A stretch of 64,000 nucleotides of DNA, taken from positions 930,001 through 994,000 of the forward strand of contig JACKFL010000006.1 of NCBI GenBank assembly GCA_020632495.1, given 5' to 3'. The stretch's first letter is position 1; each line of letters starts with the position of its first letter. Under the pieces are notes generated by a model, which did not search any database, was not told where the DNA came from, and saw only the letters and a program-made list of their open reading frames with translations. Source of the stretch: Candidatus Omnitrophota bacterium. GTDB taxonomy: Bacteria; Omnitrophota; Gorgyraeia; Zapsychrales; Zapsychraceae. The translations under genes were made by a program, and so were the position numbers. Below are positions 25,293 to 37,500 of this stretch, piece after piece.

Positions 25293-25366
25293 TCGGAGCG
25301 GTGAGATTCGAACTCACGACCCCAAGTCCCCCAGACTTGTACGCTAACCAGCTGCGCTACGCCCCG
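25293..25366 (-). tRNA. tRNA-Pro (GGG)
   Basis: 74 bases. The acceptor stem pairs CGGGGCG with CGCTCCG (one G-T), the anticodon stem is CAAGT/ACTTG with loop CTGGGGG, so the anticodon is GGG, and the T arm is GTGAG-TTCGAAT-CTCAC. CCA is not encoded. It lies between the giant gene and the pilZ-hom operon on the same strand. Confidence 0.95.
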
Positions 25367-25454
25367 ATAAAGTATTTCAAAGCGGACCGGCCGTTTTTGC
25401 GGCCTTCCCTAATATTTACAGCCCTTTATCACAATATATATAATACGAGCGTTA

Positions 25455-25482
25455 ATTATACAAGATAAAGCCCTGAATGCAA
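25455..25482 (-). promoter_or_regulatory. Promoter of tRNA-Pro
   Basis: Minus strand TTGCAT (25482-25477), 16 bases, TATAAT (25460-25455). It lies 60 bases after the giant gene and 90 before the tRNA; the leader contains a short GGCCG/CGGCC hairpin. Confidence 0.6.
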
Positions 25483-25519
25483 ATGGAAAAATTGCTGTAA
25501 TTCGCTATTTTGAGCCAGT

Positions 25520-28500
25520 TTAGAGCACGCTGGCCAGGGATTGGATGAGTGACGCGCGGGCGTCGGATTCCGGTGACGTGCGGCGGGACAAACGGGCCGT
25601 GCCGGCCGGCGTGCCGGCCGGGTCCTGCTGGACGGAACGGGTATCCCCGTCGCCATTATCTTCTAAACCTAATAAAGGTATTAGGTTAGGAAGTGGTGTG
25701 ATGTTGATGATCACAGGCTGTACGCCGCGGATCTGAAGCGGATTCAGCGGTGCCGCGCCACCTTCCGGAGTGGTGAATTCAAAGGCATCTCCCGTGATCT
25801 GCAGGTTCATGTTGCGGGTGTCGAAGTCTATCCCCCCGGGCGCCTCCTCGGCGGTTTGGGCCTGATCGCTGCGGCGCAGGCTGATGCGCTTTTCAGAGGC
25901 GATAATCTCGACATCAAAGCCCCTGTCTTCGCGGACCGGCGTGTACAACCGCTGCGCTTGTTCGACATGCCAGGGCGTTATCCAGGAGCTGACATCATCC
26001 GCTGTCCCCTGTTCCTCCGCCTTTCTCTGAATGAGCCCTCTCATTCCGTCAGCAAATCCCTCCGGATCGGGACTGACTATAATGCCGGTGGCCCGTAAAT
26101 CACCCCAATCCAGGTCCTCTGCAATCGGGTGCGGCATATCTAATTCCACGGTAACATACCCCTTGGAGTCAATGACTGTTTGAATGTGTTCTTTGGTGAT
26201 CCAACCGCTGTTGTACTGCGGGGGTGGGAAAAGGAGCTTGCCTTCGATAATTTTAATGGCCTGTTCTGCCGTAATAGCCTGATCTTTCGGAATTTCCTGG
26301 ATTTCCACCCGATCAAGCGGGGCGAAGCGCACCCGGGCGATAAAGTCGCCGTCGCGCCGGTAAAGGCGCGTGGCCTCGGCGATATTCTCCTCGGTAATCC
26401 AGTCCAGCGCGCCCACATCGGCCCCGCCTTCGATCATCTTGCCGCCGATGAGTGTAAGGACCTTTGCGCGCAGTCGGGTATTCAGAGGAGTGACAGCGGC
26501 GTCCGTCCGGGACGTGGCGGTCATGGCTTGGTCATCCCTGCCGCGATCGCGATTGCGGAAATTTTGCCAGCGGCGGAACATACGGTACCCCACCAAACCG
26601 GCCAGCGCGGCCGATCCCGCCACGAGGAGGATTTTCTCCGGGTCCCGCAGGATTTCATCGAGCACGGCCATGTCCGGGGCTCCGTACGGCCGGGCGTCGC
26701 GGACGACCGAGGGTTCGGCCTGACGTTCGGCGGCGAGGATGGCGCCGTCCACGATGTACCCGTTGGCGTCGAAGGTGACGGTTTCCTCAGCGATCGGTAC
26801 CGACAGGTTGCTTTCCGTAGCCACCTGGATGGCCGCGATGTTGCGCATGATGTGGTCGGCCATGAAGAACTTATCCTTCTTGAAGCGGGCGACGATGGCG
26901 TCACGTTTGATCAGATCTTCGCCGTCGGTGGCGGCATAGATCTCGGCCTTGCGTTGTCCCAGGGCCTTGGCCAGCCGGACCACGGCCTCGGTCGGGGTCA
27001 TGTCGTACTTTTCGGATAACTCCATGACCATGATGTTATTGCGCCGCGCGATCTGGGCAATTTCGTCGTAAAGTTCGATCTTGATTTGATCCAGCGGATC
27101 AAGGTATTCGTAGTGTTCACCGATCTTGACGTCGGGATGATTACTGGAGGTGATCAATCCGTGGCCCTGTTGCTCGACCGCATAGTTATCCCAGGCCAGC
27201 CGGCGGCGCAGGGATGCGACGGCGTAGCCGAGGTCGTCACCGCGATGGAACAACCGCCCGTTGAGCGGATCGACGTTCGCGCCGATGGTAATCTCATCAA
27301 TGTCCGAGGCGACCACGATACCGTTGTGGATGATCACCTGACCGGCTGGTACGGTGTCTTTATCCGTTACCAGGTTTACGACCTCTGTAACTTCGGTGTT
27401 GGTCTCCGTCGGGATGACATCGCCGTCGGCGTTGCGCAACGTGATGGTGCGCAGTTCACGGACGGTCAGTTGATGCTTAAGCATCGCCTCTTTGGTGGAT
27501 CCCTTGACCCCGCCGAAGTTTACGCTCATCCCGCTGACCGCCAGGATGCCGGCTTCCTTGAGTTCCTGTTCCACGCCGATGAACGCGTTATTGGACCCTT
27601 CGATGATGATAATGTCTTCTAACTCCGGTTCGTCAGCGTCCGCCTTGAGCAGGGGCACGCCGGACCAACCGCGTTGCTCCAAGCGGTCCAACGCGTTGCC
27701 GAGCGTCAAAGAATAGCTGGACCGTGCCGGATCACTGGTCGCATCCAGCAGATCCCGAATCTTTCGTCCGATGATGAGTTCGTCATCGCCTTCGTATTCA
27801 CTTAAAAAGGCGCTCAGTTCCTCCATCATTTGCTCAGTTACACGGCCTTCCAGATTGGCATTCTCCAGGGCGCGGCGGATTGAGACAGGGCGCTGCTGCA
27901 GCGGTTTTTTAATGAATCCGCCCATCGCCGCGGGAACCAGGAGATTGATGTCAACGACTTCCGTGTCCAGAATCTGCGCGCCTTTCAGGTGCTGCACTCC
28001 CTCCTGTTCGGGCATCCATTGCAACACATTGCGTTCTCCCGGAGAAATGTTGTTAAGGTCTTGCAGTTCCGCTACGGTGAATCCCTCCGGTTTATAAACC
28101 ACGCCGTTAATGTCCGATATGGCGACAACTCGGATGCCTCCCCGCACCATTTTCAGGGCGATTGATCCGCCTACGTCCCCGGCCCCGACAACGGCGGCGC
28201 GTTGCGTGGCAGGATGGATACCCTTATACTCGAGAATCGTTTTGATACTGTGCCACGTCGAATCTCCGGTAACCGCCAGTTCGACGTGGGAGATGGCCCC
28301 CACCTTGGCGGATCCGCCCGTGACGGCGCTGCCGATGATCTTGACGATTTCATCCTTGAGCTTGCGGTTGAAGACGCGTTCGATGACCACGCTGCCGTTT
28401 TCCTTACCCTTGGGCAACTCCAGCAACAAGCGCTTGCGCATGTAACCGATGAGGCTGTCGTCGAGGAATTTGCGGCCTGATTCGCGCTCTATTTCGGCCA

Positions 28501-31500
28501 GCGCGCGGCCGTAACTCGTCAAGTTCAGGTTGAAGATATCGACGCCGTGCGCGTGCATGGTGCGCACTTCATTCATCAGATGCATGGTATACCGGCGGAC
28601 GATGCCCGCGATGATCGTTTCCTGGTTGTCGGAGGACATCCCCACGTCCGGCCCCCCGTCATAGACTTCCATGAGTCCGACATCCACCATGGCCCGCGCC
28701 CAGGTACGCAACAGGTCGTCCTTCAGCGAAGTCGCGTCCTGATTCACCCCGAAGTACGTCTTGGCGCCGGCATAGCCGATGCCGGCCAGGACGTTTTTGG
28801 AATACTGTGAAACCGAGAGGTTGTTCAGATCTTCGTACGCGCCTTTCATGATGTCGTGCGCCACCTCATCGATATTTCGCTTTTGCGGATCGTTCGCCCG
28901 GGCTACAGGCTCGGCGTAACGGATGCCCCCCTTGGTGTGATCGGCTTCGCTGAGATCGACGAGCTGGGTGATCGCGTAGAAACGGTCGGGCAGATAGATG
29001 AAGACGATTTCTTTTTTGTTTTCAAAGCCGGTTAGCGGGACACCTTTGAAACGGATCGCGATCGCCTCACGGCTGCCGCCGCTGGTTTCTTCCCGTTTCT
29101 CCGGTTCGACCACATCGGCGCTGGTGGAGGTGATATTCTTGATGGCGCGTTCGTACAGGATGGTCAACCACTGAGTATCCGACTTCGCGAGCAGTTCCTC
29201 CAGCGCTTCCGCCTCGCCCCGTGGATTGTACAGGTACCGGATCATGGCGGCGGCGATCTGCGGATGCGCCACGAGTTCCTCGATGGCGGCGATGGCGTCG
29301 AAGTATTCTCCCCGGTTGTGCTTCACCTCGTAGTGTGAGAGTATTTCCAGGAACGTCGCGGCGCCCAGGAGTATATCACGGCGGCGCGGTTCCACGTCGG
29401 CCAGGACCTGATCGAGTCCGGCACGGTTGGTTTTTTGGTCGCGTTGACTGTTGAGGTACCGCAGCGCCTCGGGACGTGTCTTGCGCTTTTGCGTATCGGC
29501 GGAACCCAGTACCTGTTCCTCAATGGAAGCCCCGGTTGCGACGGGGGTCGTCATGGCCGCGTCACTGGTTTTGAGTCGTTTGTCGAGTCCGATAAAATTT
29601 TGGGCCTGCAAGGCGCGGCTTTCCTGTTCACGCAGACTGGCCTCCGCCATGCGGGCGGTCTTCAGGCTGGAATCGAAGGATCCGGACAGCGCCTCACGCA
29701 TGCGCACCGAAGCCAAGACGTCATCGGGATCGGCGGCCGCCCTGCGTTCCAGGCGTCCCTCGGCGTTAAACACGTAGGTGTCCTTGCCTACCTTGATGGA
29801 CAAGTCGCTGGCGGAAACCAGCCGCTTGATGGCGATCTTGCGGGCGACGTTCAGCGGGAAGAAGAATCCGTCCGCCTCGAATTTATCCACAATCCGTTGA
29901 ATCGCTTCCTCGACCCGTTCGTCGTCCGAAGTATCCAGTTCGCGTTTCTTGGCGGCGATCATTTTGGTAACCTTGCGAACGGCCTGTGACGGCATCATCT
30001 TCAGTTCCAGCTTCTCAGCATCGGCGCCGTTGCGAGCTAGCTCCATGACCATCGTATTCATGCGTTTGGCGATCCCCTTGATATCCTGGTAGGCGGTAAC
30101 GCGGATTTCCTGGACCGGATCGATGAACACGGCCAAGTTACCCTGCTTGAGATCGGGATGATTGCTGGCGGTAATTTTTCCCTGGCTGTCGAGTTTCACC
30201 ACGAAGTTGTCCCAAATTAGGGTCTTCACCTGATCGCGGTGACGATAAGGCAGTTGAATGCCTTGACTCATCAGGCGCCCCTCGAACAAATCCAGGTTTG
30301 TTCCGGCGAGGATGTCGGGAACCGTAGAGTGGATGACGCGGCCGTCCTGCATGACTATTTCGCCAAGGACCTCGCTGCCTGTGTAATTGGTGACTGTGAA
30401 ACGATCGTTGACGCGAATAGCCGGACTGGTGACCACATCCGTCCCTTCCGAACGGACGATGATCCGTTGCAGCTGTTCGGTGGTGAACCGGTGTTTGATG
30501 TAGTCCTCCAGATAAGAGCCGTAGGCCCCGCCGAATCCGACGCTGGTGGCGCTGAACGCCAGGATTCCCTTGCGGTGCAGTGTCCGTTCATATCCGTTGA
30601 TCGAGTTAAATCCGCCTTCGATATAGATCAGCGGATCGCGGTCCGGATCGTCATCCAGGCTGCGCAGCCGGTCGATGGCGCCTTCGTCCAGCTGATGTCC
30701 CGGTGCCATGGATATCAGGATGTCCAGGTCGAGCATATCTTTGTCGCCGAGCGAACCCTTGGGAAGATGGCGGACACCCGTGCTTTCTGCCGGCATCCAT
30801 TTCAGGACGTTTCTTTCGTTCAGGGCGATATTATCCAGCCGCTGCAAGTCCCGGACGCTGAAGCCTTCCTTTTTATAGACCGTTCCGTTGATGTCCTCGA
30901 TCGCCACGACCTGGTAGCCCATGCGGGTGAGCATGAGCGCCAGCGATCCGCCGGTCGTGGCCCCGCGGATACCGATCTTGCGGCTGCGCAGGTCGCGGTC
31001 CGGCAGGTATTCGTCGATCGCCTCGATACTCATGGCCGCACTGAAAGCGGTCAGCGACCATTCCTTCAACGCATTGAATTCGGTGTCGGTCAGACGCCCC
31101 GTGGCGGCCGATCCGATCGTCCGCGCGATCTCCGACTCGAGCCGCGAACTGAACAGTTTGACCAGCGACGTCCCTCCGTTTTGCTGACCCAGATGCATGG
31201 AGGCAACCACCCGTTGCCGTAACGAATCCATCAGCGGGTCATGCAGGAAACGCATCTGCGTCTCGGCGCCGTCCTCGAGTTCCGCCAGCAGCATCCCGTA
31301 TTGCGAAGTGGACTTGATTTTGGACAGGTCCTCTCCGATCGAAGGAATAGTTTTCATCAGTTCCAGTTCATTGCGCAGGTGATCCCGGTAACGGGTGCCG
31401 ATCGCCTGGGCCAGGGTATCCTGGTCCTTGGCCGTCATGCCGGATTCGGTCCCGATCACATAACGGGAGGCTACTCCCGCATCCACGTAAGACCTCGCCA

Positions 31501-34500
31501 GTGACTTGAGCAGGACGGTCTTGATATTCTTCGAATCCGGGAAGACCGACATCACCGTTTTGGCCCCGGAGAACGGTGTTTGGGTAATGGTGTTGCGGGC
31601 GAACTTGGAACGGGAAATCAGGTCCACCTCGGCAAAGGTGTTTTGGAAATGATTGTAGGCGACCCGGTCTTCCGGCATCAGCCGTCCTTTTTCATCCCGG
31701 CGCTTGAGGACTTTGTAACGGATCCCGCCCTGTGCCAGGGATCCGGTTCCGTTCGGCCGGTCTACAATTTGTGTGAGCGCATAGAAGTATCCGGGACGGT
31801 ACGAGAAGACGTAATCCACCACCCGCGGGTCGTCGGTCAGGGCGCGGCCGCTGATGACCAGGGTCACCGGGTCATAATCCTTGCGCATGGCCGTGTAGAT
31901 ATTAGATGACTTAACATGACGGACCGCATTGTTAAAGACTTTGTTCAGCCAGGCTGTTCCGGAATGTTCGATCAACTCCTGGACGTTTTCGGCTGTGGAT
32001 TCCCCGGCGAGATAACGGTCGAAGGCGGCGAGGATCTCGGGATTATCCGCCAACTCCTGGCGGGCGGCGATGCCGTCGAATTCAAAATCATCCGCGGCGG
32101 CGGCGTAGAGTTCCAGGAATTGAGTCGCCGCCAGCAGGGCGTCTTTGACAGCGGGGCTGATTTGTTCATCCGGGATCGCGTTGAGCCCCGAGCGGTAGTT
32201 CCTCTGGCGACGGATGTCGGACAGGAACACCTTTTCCGGCTGGCTCAATTCGCGGCTGGCGCGGATCATATCCGGGATATCCATATCCGCCGCGGCAAAT
32301 TCTTCTCTCAAGTATTCATGAGTGTATTCGGTAGCGGCCTCCTGGTCTGCGGTTTGCCGGCCGATCCGCGAGATGAGTTCGTGGGTCAAAAGTAGTCGCC
32401 GCAGTTTGTCCACTTTGTCACTGAAGAAATACGGGTGAAGTATCAAGACCTTCTTCCCGACGCTCGAATGGGCCGCGAACGGATTTCCGTTTTCAGCCAA
32501 CGGCAGCTTGTACACGATGTCATCTCTGCTTTGAGCGGTGGTGTCGGTCGTAATCACGATACGGAAGTCCCGCAGGCGTTCGAGTACGGCCGGATCGGTT
32601 TCGGGGCGTTTGAGAAGACGCTCGATTTCCTCGATGAGGACCCCCGCGTATTCCGCGTAGCGTCCGTTTTCACCCGTATCGACCCGAACTTCCCCGTCGC
32701 TGATCTGTACCCGCATTTCGACGGGCGACTCGAGTTTCAAAACCTGTTCGGTCAAAGGCACAGTTAATTCGGCGAACGTGGCCATATCGCTGGGGCCGTC
32801 GATCCGGCCGAAGACCGCGCTGTCCTGCGCGACCGGCAGGCCCCCGCTAAGGGCGGCCTTACGCAACGGCACCTTTCCTTTTTCGAGAGCGTCAAGATAT
32901 TCCACGGCGCGCGTCAACGTTTCGTCGATATGGATCATTAATTCCGTGAGTCGGTCCGCATCCGCGGGAAGTAATCCCCGCAGCAAAAAGGCGCGGTCCT
33001 GGATTTGATGGTAGTCAACGACCAGGTCTTCGACGGTGCGCTGGGCGGACTGCGGAGCATACGGTCCGAACTTGAACGCGTCGAGAAAACGCTGATTCAC
33101 AAAGCTGTATAAGGTCTGGGCCTCGCGCCAATTCGCCGGCTCTCCCTGATTTGCCGCGGCAATGGCGGCCCAGTGTTCCAGGTCCTGTTGTTTGACCCGG
33201 ATCATCCGGCGCAGATCTTCAGCCGGCGCTGTGGATACCCAGCGGATCATTTCCAAGGTGGCGTCGGCCCCGTCCTTCAGGCCTTTCAGGCGCTGGATAA
33301 GGGTTTGCGGGACTTCGTTGCCCGCGGCGATCCGCCGGCTGATGTCCCCCGAAATTTCCGCCAGCTGCCGGTCAAAGTCGCTTTCAAATTTCCGGAGGGC
33401 CGACTCACGGACCTCCTGCGCATGAGCGTTCGCAAAGAAATCCAGCGGATCGTACATCAGGAAATAAATCACAGCGCCCAGGCCTGTCAGTCCGAGGCCG
33501 AGGCGGAATACGTCGCGCCGGTTCAGCATGGCCATATCTTTGGAGACTGAGTAGTCGGTAAAGGTGATCTCGCGGATCACCTCCGCATCAAAAAAGCCGG
33601 CACCTGTATAGATGGCGGACGGTTGCAGATCATCGTCCACGCGATCGAAAATTGTTCTTACCGGATTCTGCGGATCGTCCCGGGTCACGATCTCCAGCGG
33701 AGTTCCCCGGTTGATCAGCCGGCCGTCCGGGCGGGTTCCGCGCTGGAAATTGACAAAGTCGGCCAGCGATGGAAAGCGCATCTTGACGGCGATGACCATG
33801 CCGTTGAGCGTGACGTATTCCCTGACGTACGGCGTGTACAGGTAGTTGAACCGGATGTCGGCGAGGACGGCGGCGATTTCCTCAGTGTCCATGGCCGCGC
33901 TCGGAGCGACGCGTTCGGCAAACAGACGCCAATCGATTGAAGAACTGATGATGTGAAACAGACTGCGCATCAGGCCGATCGGATAATCCAGGGTGTATCC
34001 GTCCGCAGAGGCGTTGAGCGAGAGTACGACGTCCCTGGTGAGGGATTCCGGCAGCATCGCCACGAAGGCATGTTCGGTCTCAAAAATATCGCGGGTAATC
34101 GCCGCGGCATCGTAGGGCTGCCGGTGACGTGTTAGAGTTTGACGCAGAGCGTTTGATATTTGAGCCCGGATGCGTTGGTCCAGCTGCATGTCGTCGGCCA
34201 GGACCTCCCAGCGGACAACAGCTTGTTCGATACTCAAGGCCTCGCCCAAGGCCGTGGCGACGACTTCATCCTCGACCCCCAGGCGTTCGGCGATGGTGTC
34301 CACCGCGTCAATGAGTACGGCCGCGTCGGCCTCTATATAGGGTAACGCGAAGAGTTCGGCTACGTTCTGATCGAGGTAACCGAGGGGCTTTCCGGTTCCG
34401 TCTTCGGAGACAATCCCGACGATCCGCCCGGCAAAATCCGTGCCGTCGGCAAAAAACCACGTCAGCAGTTTATCGCTGATAGCGGCCCGGTCGCTCAGGT

Positions 34501-37500
34501 CCGTCCGTTCCGGAAAGAATCGGCTTAAATATTCCAGGACACGCTGGGAATCGGTAACCGTTGTCGGCTGGAGCTCTTCCAACGGGACCGGTGTGTGTTC
34601 GGCCAGTGCCGCTTCGATTTGTTCGCGCAGGCGGCGTAAACGCAAGCGCTGCGCGCGGTCCGTTCCATCGGCAAGCAGGGCCGCGTCCTCCGTATAACGG
34701 GATAGATTCGCCAGGTTATCGCCCTGCAAAATGAGCCGCAGCGCGGAAAATTCGTCTACGATGTAGCGGACCAGCAGATCAGCCGTGGTGTGGCGCCGTT
34801 GATACAACTGCTCGACCAGCTGGCCGATGGGACTGGACCGCAGGGCGCGCGCCTCGGGCGCGTCCGGCAAATCATCAATATCATTCAATAACGGCAGCGC
34901 GTTGAGCAACGGCGTCAAAAGCTGATAGAACTCACGCGCTTCTGCGCGGGATAATTCAACCTGATACTCCTGCGGGTCGTCCCGCAGAATCCCGATCACA
35001 TCGTCAATATTGGTCCCGTCGAATTGCAGCAACGCCCTGGCCAAACGGCGTTGATCATTGTTAAACAGCAGATAGCGAATCCGGTTTTCCAGTGATTCGC
35101 GTGCCCGGCGGATCACCACATCCTGCATTCCCTGAATGAAATCTCCTTGCGGGCTCAGTCCGATCAGGTCGCGATATTGCTGCAGCGCCAGACCGACTTT
35201 CCGGACGGCGAGCACATCGAGCGGATGTCCATAGATCAGGTTCGAAAGGATCGCGTCTCTGACGATAGCCAGGCTCGGGTCGCTGAGTTTCAGTCGGGGA
35301 TCATTCAATCCCCGGGCCCACGCTAAATTCTCGAGGAACTGTTCAACGTCCGGGATTTCCCTTTGCTCCATCCAGGCTTGAAGATCATCGTCTTTGGCCA
35401 ACAGGGCGGCGTCCGCCTGGACGCGAATATCAGCGTTGTCCAGACTGACGATAAAGGCGTCAGTCTCTCCTTCCAATGCTGTCTGAATGCGCCGGTACAC
35501 ATCCAGCCCGATGGCGTCGATCGCGCCGCGGTTATCATAACTGTATTCCGCCGGTTCTCCGTTGACCGTCACGGTGATGGTCCGGTGGCGCGGGCCGCCG
35601 AGATTAAAATAGGCCTCGAGTAACAGTTCGTTGATCTGGTATTGGTTGGGCGATCTTATAAAGGCCGTCCGGCGCAGACTTAATCCCCGTTCGGCCAACG
35701 CGTCGACAATTTCCTTGCGGCCGGCCGGGCCGATATTGGTTATGCCGCGCAGCCGGTGCAGGCTCAGTTCCGTGAGGTCTCCGACGGTGATGATCCGATT
35801 CAGTTTGAGGAGATTGATAATCCTTTGCGACAAATTAAGAGCGCCGTCCTCAAGGCGTTGTGTGAGCACCTCGGGGGCAGCGGATACGGAAGCCAGCACG
35901 GCCCTGTCCGCCGCGGATCCGGCGAGCAATTCGCGGGGCAAGTCTGTGGAGATGGTCGCCAGCCATGTCTCGAGCATCCCGCGGGCGCGCCGCACATAGG
36001 CGCGCAGTTCCTTTTCACCGGTGGCCTCCGCCGGGATTTCCAGATACATTCCGGATATGACCTTCTCATCGACCAGCCACAAGTAAGGCGCCTCGGCCCG
36101 CGGCAGGATTGTTGATTCTGACAGGTGGAACAGCGGCGCCAGGGCGAACTGGTCGGCCAGGTAGCGCTGCACCTGCCGGGTCAGTGCGATCTGCCGCCGG
36201 TCAATGACGTCGGGCCCGGCCGTCCACAACCGGATGGCCGAGGTTTCAATTGCCTCGCCTTGATTGTCCAGGAACACGCCCTTTTCAACTACAGCGTCGA
36301 TACCTTCACTATCAATACGGCTGAGGGTGTCGTTCATCGATTGAATCCCGAACAGGAGCCGGATGCGGTCCGCCGCCGAAAGCATGGCCGCGTCGTTGCC
36401 TCCGTCGAATTCGGGTTCGTCCAACGGATTCAGCTCAGGCGCGCCGGCCGGTTTCCAGGTAATGGAGACCCGGTTGGCCAAGGTTGAGATGCTGACCTCA
36501 CCGGGTTGATTGGTTGGGTTCGCCCGTTTCAGTTTTCCTTCGACAAAGGTCAGCAGGCCTTCGGGCGTGCCGGCTGTGTCCCAGCGCACCAGCGGGGCGT
36601 GATTCAGGAGAACGAGGATCGGGAGCTTTTCCTCATATTGCTGGTTATAGGTTTCCGCGTAGGTCCTCGCGGCGGCCAGGGCGGCTTGCAACCGTTGTTG
36701 TTCAATCACGATCATCGCTTCATCCCGCCGCAGTTCGACGCGACTGTCATCGGCGATCTGGGTTTGGCGGTAGGCCCGGCGCGGGACCGTTTTACCGTTG
36801 ACCAGGACGACCGTCCGGTCGATATCACGGCGTCCGACGCGCAGCAATCCCTCCACTGATATTCCCGGCTCGACGTAATACGGTCTTTGTTTGCCCTTTT
36901 CGTTGGTGATATTCAAGCGGTAGCGGGTCTGGTGCTGGGTATCTTCCTTGATATTCCAGACGATCCCGTACACTTCATCCACGACCTCCTGACCGGCCGC
37001 GGCTTGTGCGGGCAGTTTGACCAAGATTGCGCGCGCCTCTTTGATGCGGCGGGCGGCCCGGATGAGCCCGGGTTCCGGATTGTCGACGGTAAAGTAATCG
37101 TCCTCGAGATCGTTCAGCAGTTGCAGAGCGGCCTCAAACTCTTCGTCGTTGATGGCCTGGGTGATTTCTTCGCTGCGATCGATAATGTCCTGCCGGCGGA
37201 ATTCAGCGAACAGGCTGGCGGCGCTTTCTTTAAGATTGGTGGCGATCCGCTCGATATCCGTCAGACGGTCGTTGAGCCGCGTGATGATCCGCTGCAGATG
37301 CAGCTCGGCCCGTTTAAACGCGTCCTCGGCGATCAACTCGATGACCGGAGTGAAGTCGATGGCCGCGGTTACCTTCGATTCTACAAAACCGCGTTCGGTC
37401 CACTTTTGCAACTCCTCCAGCTTTTCGGAAATCACCACACGGTCACGCTGGGACAAGGTGACGGCCCGGCCGCGTTCCTGACGCTGCTGAGCGCTTTTGA

